Below are positions 1 through 7,135 of a DNA stretch of 12,500 bases, piece by piece. A program made the position numbers and the translations under genes. Where the stretch lies: assembly GCA_037447655.1 (NCBI GenBank), contig JBBHKE010003159.1:1-12500 (forward strand). The letters are read 5' to 3'. The notes under the pieces were generated by a model. It was not told the origin of the DNA. It did no database searches and saw nothing but the letters and a program-made list of their open reading frames with translations. How positions within the stretch are numbered: the first letter of the stretch is position 1; each line of letters begins with the position of its first letter. The stretch comes from Zygnema cylindricum (taxonomy: Eukaryota > Streptophyta > Zygnematophyceae > Zygnematales > Zygnemataceae).

Positions 1-81
1 GGAATTTATTGTTAGTAAAGCCTTTATTCTTTTCCTCTAGTGCAATGTTTGAACCACGCATTGGGCAGTTGAATTGTGATG

Positions 82-304
82 TACACCGCGAATCGTTATT
101 AGCGTCAAGGTTTTTTTCGCCACTTCAAACATATTTTCTCCGTACACACTTGTTGGATTTTCAATTTTAGACCGCCAATCGGAAGCTGAGAATGTTATCT
201 TTCAATCGCAACTGACATATCCACAATCCGACAAGTGTGTACGGAGAAAAGATGTTTTAAGTGGCAAAAAAAAACCTTGACGCTAATAACGAATTCGCGG
301 TGTA
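82..304. mobile_element. Fold-back MITE, possibly Tc1/mariner-like
   Basis: Two long arms (about 82-160 and 222-304) are inverted copies of each other at roughly 90% identity, separated by a loop of about 60 bp. Both outer ends read TACACCGCGAAT inward, followed by a shared block GTTATTAGCGTCAAGG, a T run and CCGTACACACTTGT. If the outer TA on each side is a target duplication, the element proper starts CACCGCG and is 219 bp long, which fits a mariner-derived MITE. No coding sequence is present. A TA duplication is its own reverse complement, so it cannot be separated from the terminal repeat using this copy alone; family assignment is therefore tentative. The fold-back structure itself is clear. 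Confidence 0.7.
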
Positions 305-773
305 GCTAGTTTGGCTATCTTACTATGTTTCTTTAAAAGGCACCCTTAGGGTGAGGTTCCATTAGGGGAAAAATGTTGGTGTTTACTGAAAGTCGTACTG
401 TTTCGTACAGTGCCGTACCAAAATAAAAAAAAATGTCAAAAAAACAAGCCTACTGAATGAGGGATTTGATTCTCCACGTTTATGGGCGTAAACTTGGACC
501 GTCCGATGCATAATCCGATACGCCATCGTCTGACACTTTCAGTTTGCAACAAGTGACCCAGAGTAGGTCAATTCTAAGCGCCTGAACGAATAACACGTGC
601 CTCGTGGAAAGGTGAGCAAATATCCATGACGACCGCGCGACCAGGTGGGTACACGTCGTTATGGCATGTGCCTTCCGTCAGGGAGGATGCGAGGCCACCG
701 AAAGCCGCAACAAAATATTTGACGGAGGATATTGTTTCACACTTCTGTTGCCATCCACTACCCATTCTGACAT
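305..773. other. Unassigned DNA, no supported gene
   Basis: No repeat family or gene is recognised here. The segment 480-770 is less AT-rich than its surroundings and carries a 63-codon minus-strand frame that opens with a true ATG at 765 and stops at 574. It has no recognisable motif, partner exon or repeat, and a frame of that length can arise by chance, so it is not called as a gene. A short GTAC-rich stem lies near 395-415. Confidence 0.5.
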
Positions 774-785
774 TTGCGTACGCTT

Positions 786-967
786 AAACAAATCTTAAAT
801 TTCGACCGCCCGTACAGATTTTATCCAATGCGTCGTACAAGTCACTTTTTACCTTCTCTAGTAAATATCTGGTCACAAACAAATCTTAAATTTCAACCGC
901 CCGTACAGATTTTATTCAATGCGTCGTACAAGTCACTTTTTACCTTCTCTAGTAAATATCTGGTCAC
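786..967. repeat. 91-bp tandem duplication, two copies
   Basis: Positions 786-876 and 877-967 are the same 91-bp unit side by side, starting AAACAAATCTTAAATTTC and ending ATCTGGTCAC. Only two substitutions separate them (G/A near 804 and C/T near 825), so the duplication is recent relative to the decayed elements nearby. The unit encodes nothing recognisable. Confidence 0.95.
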
Positions 968-1367
968 AATATGCTGTCAGAGATTCTTTGAAGATTATCA
1001 GAATCGTATTCATCTATTACGTGGACAAATCAAAGTGTACCACACAAATAAAATGTCGGTTACTGAGCCGACATAATGGAACGTTCGCTTCAGTAAACAA
1101 TTTTTTGACGTTTACTGAGACTGCGTAATGGAACAACGCTCTTAGATAGACTTGCTTCAATATTGCTAACCCTACGAATGTACAGAAAGATTCTATCCGG
1201 AATGATTCTGTACGGAATGATTTTGCCAACCTCCCGACGAATGACAATCTAACGCATGCTAGATTAGGTGAACAATGATATGCTAACATGTCTACCATCT
1301 ATAATATCGCCCATTTGTTACGCAATATTGTACCCCGTGACGTTTTGTCACTACACATGTACCAACG
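968..1367. other. Unassigned DNA with a weak short direct repeat
   Basis: No gene is recognisable. A block of about 25 bp around TTACTGAG...ATAATGGAAC near 1059 recurs near 1109 in the form TTTACTGAG...GTAATGGAAC, a diverged direct repeat with a period of about 50 bp. The remainder is mixed-composition DNA leading into the hAT-like block. Confidence 0.4.
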
Positions 1368-1980
1368 CAAATGTCGCAAACGGTCAACCGAAACCGTGAC
1401 CGACCTTTAACCGACCGCCTGCGCTGGATTTCGGAACGGATTCGGTTGCCAAATTTTGAGGGCCGGGCCGTTGCGGTCGGTTGATCCACCAGAAAAAAAA
1501 AACGGTCGGTTACGGTCGGTCAACTAAAAAACAAAAAAAAAGAAAATTTGTACTGTCCATACAATCCAACATTCTCTTTGGTATCGTGGAAGTACGTGAC
1601 ATCATGATTAGCGTCGCAAATGTGACACGGTAGTAACATTATTCATTTCTCAAATCTTAGGGAATGTGACAAAGCATTGCAAATCTGACACAGTAGTACG
1701 CTATTCATTTCGCAAATCTAAGGGAACGGGACAAATCGTAATTTTTGGCTTATTCATACGTCGTACATTAGTTAATTTTGTACTTTTTCGGTTACAGGCG
1801 GGCACGGTTAGTCGCGAGAAATTGAGTTTCTGTTAACTTTCTTTTTCGTAAACGTCGGTCGGTAAACGGTTAACAATTTTGGAGCGTGACATAACCCGGT
1901 CGGGCGTCGGTTACTCAGATTTTGAAAAAATAAAAACGGTCGGTTTCGGTTACGTAAAATTTTGACTTTTGCGACCTCTG
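1368..1980. mobile_element. Candidate non-autonomous hAT-like element
   Basis: The left end reads CAAATGTCGCAAA and the right end is the inverse of CAGAGGTCGCAAAA, which agrees at 11 of 13 positions. CAG-type ends suit the hAT superfamily. Both subterminal zones are packed with CGGTCGGT or ACCGACCG motifs (near 1380-1420, 1475-1525, 1850-1870 and 1930-1950), comparable to the AACGGTCGGT motifs next to the ends of maize Ac. There is no transposase coding. The flanking 8-mers (1360-1367 and 1981-1988) do not match, so a clean 8-bp target duplication is not shown and the left boundary is uncertain. The right boundary is supported by the duplicate end at 2011. Confidence 0.45.
1611..1735. repeat. 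63-bp tandem duplication, diverged
   Basis: 1611-1673 and 1674-1735 align at about 80% identity. Shared landmarks are GCAAATSTGACAC, AGTA, TATTCATTTC and CAAATCTWAGGGAA. It lies inside the candidate hAT-like element and is clearly older than the 91-bp duplication at 786. Confidence 0.75.
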
Positions 1981-2138
1981 CCAACTATCCAGATTTTGTG
2001 TAACACACATCAGAGGTCGCAAAAGTCAAAAAATTTCATACCCGAAACCGACCGTTTTTTTTTTTTCAAAATCTGAGTAACCGACGCCCGACCGAGTTTT
2101 GTCACGCTCCAAAATTGTTAACCGTTAACCGACCGTCG
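1853..2138. repeat. Head-to-head 128-bp inverted repeat of hAT-like termini
   Basis: The arms 1853-1980 and 2011-2138 are inverse copies at about 90% identity, and 1981-2010 is a 30-bp spacer. The spacer-facing ends are CCTCTG (1975-1980) and CAGAGG (2011-2016), so two transposon termini point at each other with their bodies lying outward. Each arm carries ACCGACCG and CGTTAACC motifs. Either two copies of the element lie head-to-head, or this is the junction of a tandem pair of long-TIR elements. Confidence 0.85.
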
Positions 2139-2220
2139 ATACCGATAGTTATCGGTTATCGAACGGTCAGAGGTCCCGATATATCGGTCCGAGACCAACA
2201 AATTCAATATCGGCGATAAC

Positions 2221-2630
2221 TTTAAAAATATATAGTACGCATACTATAGTATCATATTATATATTGTATTACTGTATTATACTATTTACATTATATAGCG
2301 TGGCATGCCACGTATACGAATGTGTTCCGTAACTATTTAACTAAAAATTATTACGGACAACGCCGCATATACAACATAGACAAATTTAAAACAATACTTC
2401 ATAGTTCTAAAACTATACTACCGAAACGAAAAAAAAAAACATTGTAAAATTTGTGAATCTAAATTTTTCGAAAAAAAGACGAACAGACGTACAACCGAAC
2501 ACATCTGTCAAACTGCCGCCATTTACAGCCACCATATTTTTGAAGCTCCTATAACCAGGCAGCACATTTGAGGAAAAAATAGTTTGTTATAAAATAGTAA
2601 AAAACTAAAATTATATATTTATTCATTCTA
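2221..2630. other. AT-rich non-coding stretch with a 14-bp palindrome
   Basis: Very AT-rich DNA with dinucleotide TA runs (2225-2297). It contains a perfect palindrome CGTGGCATGCCACG at 2299-2312. No coding potential was seen. It probably represents the 5' non-coding part of the degraded hAT element. Confidence 0.4.
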
Positions 2631-2905
2631 ATGGATTATGAGGAAATTGTAGGAGGAGAGGAGGATGGGACATAGATTTTTGATGAGGAGGTAGAAGAGA
2701 TTCAAAATGTCAAAGAATTAGAGAACTTGAAAAAAATGAAGGAAGATGCAAACATGCTAAAAAAGCCATTCCGAAAGGAGCAGTATCAAAAGTATGGCAG
2801 CATTTTAAAGTATTGCACGATTCAGATAAGGCATTTTGTAATCGCTGTGAAACGCCTGTGGCTAGAGGGAAGTCACTGAGCCCTTCAAATTTAGTGTCTC
2901 ACTAA
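2631..2905 (+). pseudogene. hAT-type transposase N-terminus with BED zinc finger (broken)
   Basis: An ATG at 2631 opens an acidic leader (MDYEEIVGGEEDG) that meets a TAG at 2673-2675. The same frame then continues, Glu/Lys-rich, to about 2760. After a frame change, 2765-2902 encodes a BED-type zinc finger: a basic Lys-rich entry, then SKVWQHF, Cys codons at 2837 and 2846 (C-X2-C), PSNLVSH and the first ligand His at 2900. A TAA follows at 2903, and the second His of the expected H-X4-H lies one frame over, consistent with loss of a single base at about 2902. BED fingers anchor hAT transposases to their subterminal repeats in the nucleus. Here at least one nonsense codon and two frameshifts make the gene dead. 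The dimerisation and catalytic domains are absent downstream. Domain recognition is by motif only. Confidence 0.75.
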
Positions 2906-2937
2906 AGCATAAGCACAAAAATATATTTGCAGCCGGG

Positions 2938-3186
2938 ATTTTGATATGGCAGATTTTTATAGATTCAGATTTTAGAAGGTAGGAATTGCAGAAATTTGAG
3001 ATTTTGAATATGGTGGATTCGGAATTTTACAACATTGATAATTTAAAAATTGGATTTTGATGATTTTGACATGGCATATTTTTAAAGATTCAAATTTTAA
3101 AAAGTAGGAATTGCATAAATTTGAGATTTCGATTATGATGGATTTGGAAATTTAAAACATTGATAATTTAAAAACTGGATTTGACA
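2938..3186. repeat. 125-bp tandem duplication, diverged
   Basis: 2938-3062 and 3063-3186 are two adjacent copies at roughly 85% identity. Landmarks in each copy are ATTTTGAYATGGCA, GTAGGAATTGCA, AAATTTGAGATTT and AACATTGATAATTTAAAAA. The block starts directly after the BED finger remnant and is AT-rich and non-coding. Confidence 0.85.
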
Positions 3187-3660
3187 AGATGTGAAGTATT
3201 AAGAATTTGGGAATTCAATTTTAAACATTATGACATTTAATTCTTTATGTATGTTGGTGAATTGAGGCGTTGGAGACTCGTATGTTAACGCCTCTAAGCT
3301 GGACTAAAAATAGGACTAAGAAATATCAAAAATGTCTTAAATACTGCCATGTACCGAATCAATGTATATAGAATCTGCGTTAAAAGCTCAAAATTGTCCA
3401 AATTTCAGGTTTTGCATGTATTTTGCGCAACCTTATTTCAGATCGTTGGTAAAATGGTCTGAAAATGCATTATCTCAAAAAGCAACAGTCTAAAGGACAT
3501 TATGGAAGGGTATGGGGGCGTGGAACCAAAGTAAAACCCTATTAAACCATAAATAATGAAGTAAAAATGACGATTTTTTTTACAGAAATCGAGGGGAAGG
3601 GGGTCCGCGGCACGTCCGGGGAATATCACGTACAGTTGAGTGTACTGGCCGTACATTAAT
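3187..3660. other. Unassigned AT-rich DNA
   Basis: No gene or recognisable repeat is present. Minus-strand open frames across 3438-3760 are short, low in complexity and interrupted, and match no family I recognise. A small GC-rich patch lies at 3590-3625, followed by several GTAC-containing words. Confidence 0.4.
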
Positions 3661-3679
3661 CTGTACGGTCCATACATAT

Positions 3680-3835
3680 ATCGCCGAGTTATCGGTATCG
3701 GTGTTATCGCCGATAATAACCGATAAATATCGGCTATTTATCGGCGATAACACCGATAACAATATATCGTACCAATATATCGATTATCGGCTTTCCGAAA
3801 AAAGGCCCATATCGGTTATCGGCAAATCCTTACCA
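3680..3835. repeat. TATCGG-rich subterminal block with a perfect 21-bp hairpin
   Basis: TATCGG or CCGATA occurs many times in both orientations. 3696-3716 (TATCGGTGTTATCGCC...) pairs perfectly with 3738-3758 over 21 bp, and the loop contains a second nested stem (3720-3725 with 3728-3733). The same motif occurs at 2140-2225. Arrays of this kind are typical transposase-binding subterminal repeats of hAT elements; that role is inferred. Confidence 0.6.
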
Positions 3836-4385
3836 ATACACAACACTAGAATTTACAATTTATACAATTTCGTTCATTATTCAAGCACAAATATAAGCCA
3901 CGCATTATTTATAAAGGCAAATTTTCTTTGTAAAACTAATGTTAATGGATCTTTCTTATACTGTTAGTTGTTAGCGTATAATTATTGCCTCACCCGTATT
4001 ATACTTTGTCAATAAATAAAAATAAAGTGTTCAAAACATAGTTCAAAAGTAGGCGAAAGTAGGCCCATACAATATGCCTATTGTATGCAAAACATTCAAT
4101 ATGACCTTAAGACCCATATTGTATTCGGACCTATTCAGACCAATTAAAACATTCGGACCAAAAATTGGACCAATTAAAACATTCGGACCAAAAAAATTTA
4201 TTTACACCGTCAAATTCGGACAGTCGCTGATCAAAGTAGCGATCTAAGAAGATCAAATGAAAAGCCCATACACAACTTATGAAACTCTATGTCGATTCAC
4301 GACGACCGGGTTGGAGTGGCAAACGCAAAAGCATCTTGTTCAACCATGGTGAGAAGGTTGTATGTATATGATGTCACGTAAAGAC
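3836..4385. other. Unassigned DNA flanking the solo LTR
   Basis: AT-rich, with no supported coding sequence. The only internal structure I see is the 30-bp tandem duplication at 4138-4196. The stretch ends at AAGAC (4381-4385), the probable left target duplication of the solo LTR. Confidence 0.4.
4138..4196. repeat. 30-bp tandem duplication
   Basis: Unit GACCAATTAAAACATTCGGA plus CCAAAAATTG occurs at 4138-4167 and again at 4168-4196, nearly identical. It is non-coding. Confidence 0.9.
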
Positions 4386-4891
4386 TGTAAGAAAACAAGC
4401 CAAATAATTTATACACAACAAAGAAGGTGTTCCTCCAAAATTCAATATATTAAATACAACCAAAGTACAAATCTCCTTTAGCTGTTGATCTTTCTACACC
4501 TCCATAATAATCTACGCCTCCAAAAAGATAGATAAACCACTAAGTCCTAACAAGTATATATATGTACACAACTAAAACGTGTAAGAGTACACGCGCCAGA
4601 ATATACGACCGACAACTGCGAACCGGCTTGAACTACACGGTACGACTACAAAAGTCAACCGTGAACTGACTTGAACTACACGGTACGACTAAACTTTACG
4701 TGAACTAAAACGACCAAATAATTTCCACGTCACTTGTACGGTACGACCTGAACTTAAGCAAAACGAAACGAACATACAATTTCCACGTCACTTCAAATAT
4801 CTAGCGACGAAACTACTTCGTCGCTGGTCGTCGCTACTTAGCTACAAGAATGTCTCGTCGCTAAATGAGTTCTCAGTACCTAATCCTAACA
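4386..4891 (-). mobile_element. Solo LTR of the copia family
   Basis: 506 bp. On the minus strand it begins TGTTAGGATTAGG and ends CTTGTTTTCTTACA, with the TG...CA borders expected of an LTR. It aligns end to end with the LTR at 8284-8788 at about 93% identity by eye. Its flanks are AAGAC (4381-4385) and AAGAT (4892-4896), a 5-bp target duplication with one mismatch. Neither a primer binding site nor a polypurine tract adjoins it, so it is best read as a solo LTR left by LTR-LTR recombination. Inside are a direct repeat of CTTGAACTACACGGTACGAC (4627 and 4670, period 43), a 9-bp-stem hairpin at 4803-4825, and a TATA-like run (about 4551-4562, minus strand) that could be its promoter. Confidence 0.85.
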
Positions 4892-5009
4892 AAGATATGC
4901 AACGTACCAAAACGTTTCAAAAAATACGATGTGTCGATCATAGACGTTGACAGCCGTCACGGTCATTGTCGATGTGTACAATCGTCACAGCCTTAAGTAA
5001 CAATTTCGT
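4892..5009. other. Spacer between two LTRs
   Basis: 118 bp of unassigned DNA. It starts with the probable right target duplication AAGAT. No gene or repeat was seen. Confidence 0.4.
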
Positions 5010-5235
5010 TGTTACACATTGGGACACTTGAAAACCTTGTACGGAGAATCTTAGCTAAAATACAAAGTAAGCTCGCTAAGTTACAATTATATGGGGGGGT
5101 ACCCTTAGTAACTCGGAGAAAAACTATCATTAAAATATTATGGACATTTGTTGGGCCGCTTCTCGCTCCCGGAGGTGATTTTATTTATTGCGTCCGCTTG
5201 TATTTGTGCATTTTAACTTTGTCATCCATCTATCA
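5010..5235 (+). mobile_element. 226-bp 5' LTR of a second, plus-strand retrotransposon
   Basis: Starts TGTTACACATTGGGAC and ends CATCTATCA, giving TG...CA borders. Two bases later a tRNA-Met primer site begins, which fixes the right edge and the plus orientation. Its sequence is unrelated to the 506-bp LTR family. No second copy was found in the window, so the left edge rests on the TG dinucleotide and on likeness to plant copia LTR starts. Confidence 0.65.
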
Positions 5236-5237
5236 AT

Positions 5238-5249
5238 TGGTATCAGAGC
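5238..5249 (+). promoter_or_regulatory. Primer binding site, initiator tRNA-Met type
   Basis: TGGTATCAGAGC, preceded by CAAT, is the standard primer site complementary to the 3' end of plant initiator tRNA-Met, as used by many copia elements. It primes minus-strand DNA synthesis during reverse transcription. Confidence 0.8.
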
Positions 5250-5462
5250 TTGTATGCTCCTTTTGACTGTTTAAGTTATGATTAAAATTAAGTTATGATT
5301 TACGTCTTAATTCAAATTAAGTTATAACTCAAATTATTTATTATTTAAAGCAAATTATGTATTAAACCAAGTCATTGTTCAAAATAAGTTTTATTTAAGA
5401 ATTTTTTATGAAAAAGTTTTTACGGTACATTTTTTGCAATACGTTTTTTACATTATTTGCAG
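5250..5462 (+). other. Leader of the plus-strand element, ending in a possible splice acceptor
   Basis: AT-rich non-coding DNA with repeated AAGTTAT words (5274-5330). It ends in a pyrimidine-leaning stretch and ATTTGCAG at 5455-5462, immediately before the open frame. The AG could serve as a 3' splice site, but no convincing donor was identified. Confidence 0.35.
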
Positions 5463-6151
5463 ATAGAGACAAATCCATCAGCTTCGAAAAAAAAGTCATC
5501 GGGGGAAGGGAGGACCTCCCTCGAATCGGTCCAAACGAAGGAGGCTTTTAATACTGTGGACGTGACAGATGTCACACAAGGGGACAAATTGCAAGCAGAC
5601 GAATCACAAGGTGACAAGGCACTAGAAGACAAATCAGAAGTCAACCAGGTCAACAATAATGTCTTTGTAATGATAACACCGATGGTATCCAATCACAAAA
5701 AAGTCAATCACCTGACAGTTATACAAAGTGATAGGGAGAGGGAGGGAAAGGCAGGGAAAGGGGGTTAGCAAAGTTTGTTGAGGAGGAGAGGGAGAGGGAG
5801 AGAGAGAAGAAGAAAAACGGGCAATGCGGGTAAAGTTCTAAGTTGGTGGAAGGGGAGGAGAAGGAGAGGGAGAAGGAAAGGGGGAAGGAGGAAGGGGTGG
5901 GAGGTGAGGGAAAAGGATATATTATTGCCGCAGAGGATGGTGGGATGGAAGAAGAGACGAGTTGTGGGGGGAGAGAGGGAGAGAAGGGAGGAATTCCAGT
6001 TAAAAATCGACCAAGTGCTGGTGAAAAGGAAATGAGAAGGGAGAGAGAGTTAGTGGAGGGAGTGGCAATAAAGAAGGAGGAGGAGGGAGAGATTCTGGCG
6101 TCGAAAAGTCCAAATTGGGATGGAAACATTGTAAAAATGGAGGTGAGGAAT
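5463..6151 (+). pseudogene. Unrecognised charged reading frame in the plus-strand retroelement (broken)
   Basis: From 5463 a frame without an ATG encodes a Ser/Lys/Glu/Asp-rich segment (ETNPSASKKKSSGEG ... QGDKLQADESQGDKALEDK) and stops at 5768. A second frame overlaps it from about 5730, has one stop near 5831, and reads to about 6150 through Glu/Arg/Lys/Gly-rich sequence ending SPNWDGNIVKMEV. A shift near 5740-5768 would join them, so the two may be one decayed gene. I do not recognise the family. The position downstream of an LTR and primer site suggests the gag region of the element or a captured host fragment. There is no CCHC, protease or other retroelement motif. The sequence ends at the junction with copia body B. 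The compositional bias may itself keep the frames open, so coding status is uncertain. Confidence 0.35.
5728..6110. repeat. Purine-rich tract (GGA/GAGA runs)
   Basis: About 380 bp in which the plus strand is strongly biased to G and A, with many GGGAGAG and GGAGGA words. Stops are rare in two plus frames and on the complementary strand, so open frames here are weak evidence for protein. Such tracts can adopt triplex structures; no mirror symmetry was established. Confidence 0.75.
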
Positions 6152-6545
6152 TAGCTTTTAAAAAATACACCCATGTCTTCCGGCTAAAGTCATCAACTAT
6201 CACTATAATGTGTTTATTTTTTCCAATGGTTTATAGATGTGTGTCCCCACAAAGATCTACATGGACTAGATCTAGAGGGGCATTCGCTTTGAATTAAAGA
6301 CCTTTCACCGGATGAGACTACATTTTATGCTTCCCTTTTGTGCATCCAACACATCGAATGACCTTCTCTCCTGTCGCCACATCTAGTCCTCGAACCGCAC
6401 CATGACGAATCATCTCCTTAATATTACTCTCTGAAGTGTGACAGATGCAATGGTGCCACAACATGAGGTCTTCCTTGTTGACCTCTGCCGAATGGAGATG
6501 ACCTTCTTCATCCGCCGTCCTATTTTCTGGTTTCCTCCAAATCAA
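6151..6545 (-). pseudogene. Body B integrase, N-terminal fragment
   Basis: Holds the gag-pre-integrase zinc region: W-H-X4-H (WHHCICH) and CVGC, followed by TKGKHK. It begins in a new frame relative to protease, just after the TGA at 6542-6544. Relative to the longer copy at 10664-11812 it carries two in-frame nonsense codons, TAG at 6318-6320 and TAA at 6294-6296. It is cut at the equivalent of residue 132, so it keeps the position of the first catalytic Asp but lacks the second Asp and the Glu. Non-functional. 22 of the 28 differences between bodies B and C fall in this segment. Confidence 0.9.
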
Positions 6546-7135
6546 CCATTTTGCATATTTTCAGTCACGATGCCGTCTGCAAATGGTCCTGTTTTACTAC
6601 TCAAAATGATTCTACCTCTTTCCAGGCATGTGGCTCTTCCTCCTTTCTTCTGAAGTTGTGGGACACTTAAGAGATTAATGCACCCTCCCGGATTATAAAG
6701 CACATTGTTGAAGCGTACTCTATTGACTCTAGTTTTCCCTTCCCTATCTTGTGTCGGTAGATCCAACCGTACTGTTCCCAGTGTATCAATGACCATCATC
6801 GAACCATTAGCCACTATGATGGATTTTGGTATAGTGAGTTTTCTAATGTCAGTGAATAGTCCTGGATCTGAACACACGTGATGTATAGCACCTGAGTCTA
6901 TGATCCAATTGTTAAATTTTCCCTTACTCTCTTTGCCTCGTGTGTGACATAGGATATCCTTCTTCTTTTCCTGTGATTCCTCGATAAGTGAAACGAAAAA
7001 TTCTTGATCCTGTCCCATCGGCCCATCCCCAAGAAAGTCCTCTCTACCTGATGAGTTACTTCCACTTCCTCCACTTCCTCCTCCTCTAAACTCTCCCCCA
7101 CTGCGACTGTTTCCCTTGTTTTGATAACACAACGA
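6542..7135 (-). pseudogene. Body B Gag-Pol protease region
   Basis: A Gly/Ser-rich linker, then EFFVSLIEES, then the aspartic protease active site NNWIIDSGAIHHVCSD (catalytic Asp codon 6896-6898). The family-typical IVANGSMM, NNVLYNPGGCINLLSV and a C-terminal stretch leading into integrase follow. The frame is open from the Gag knuckle to TGA at 6542-6544 but is offset from both gag and integrase; each step equals loss of one base. Copia proteins are normally one continuous Gag-Pol, so the segment is part of a broken polyprotein. Catalytic residues are intact here, unlike in body C. Confidence 0.88.

Larger units (their letters stand above)
2011..3850 (+). mobile_element. Probable degraded hAT element (outer limits uncertain)
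   Basis: This stretch starts with a CAGAGGTCGC terminus and an ACCGACCG/TATCGG-rich zone (2011-2220). It contains a decayed BED zinc finger typical of hAT transposases (2631-2905) and ends in a second TATCGG/CCGATA-rich zone (3680-3830). BED fingers bind DNA at the N-terminus of hAT and related transposases. No RNase-H-like catalytic domain survives between 2930 and 3680; that interval is filled by a 125-bp tandem duplication and AT-rich DNA. No matching right-hand CCTCTG end or 8-bp target duplication was found, so the right limit is set only by the end of the motif-rich block, and two different elements may be nested. Confidence 0.4.

Noticed and set aside
574-765. 63-codon minus-strand frame with a true ATG
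   Set aside because: No motif, partner exon or recognisable family; its length is within chance expectation for a less AT-rich stretch.
786-967. CRISPR-like or satellite array
   Set aside because: Only two adjacent copies without spacers, in eukaryotic retroelement-rich DNA.
774-1128. Plus-strand frames of 69-100 codons across the 91-bp duplication
   Set aside because: They read through a duplicated non-coding unit and lack any protein-like feature.
1292-1489. Minus-strand frame rich in Arg and Thr
   Set aside because: It lies in hAT-like subterminal repeats; the composition comes from CGGTCGGT motifs.
1360-1988. 8-bp target duplication for the hAT-like element (CCAAC seen near both ends)
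   Set aside because: The shared CCAAC is at different distances from the two termini, so it does not qualify as a duplication.
5719-6129. Minus-strand 136-codon Ser/Pro/Phe-rich frame
   Set aside because: It is the complement of the purine-rich tract and is open only because of base bias.
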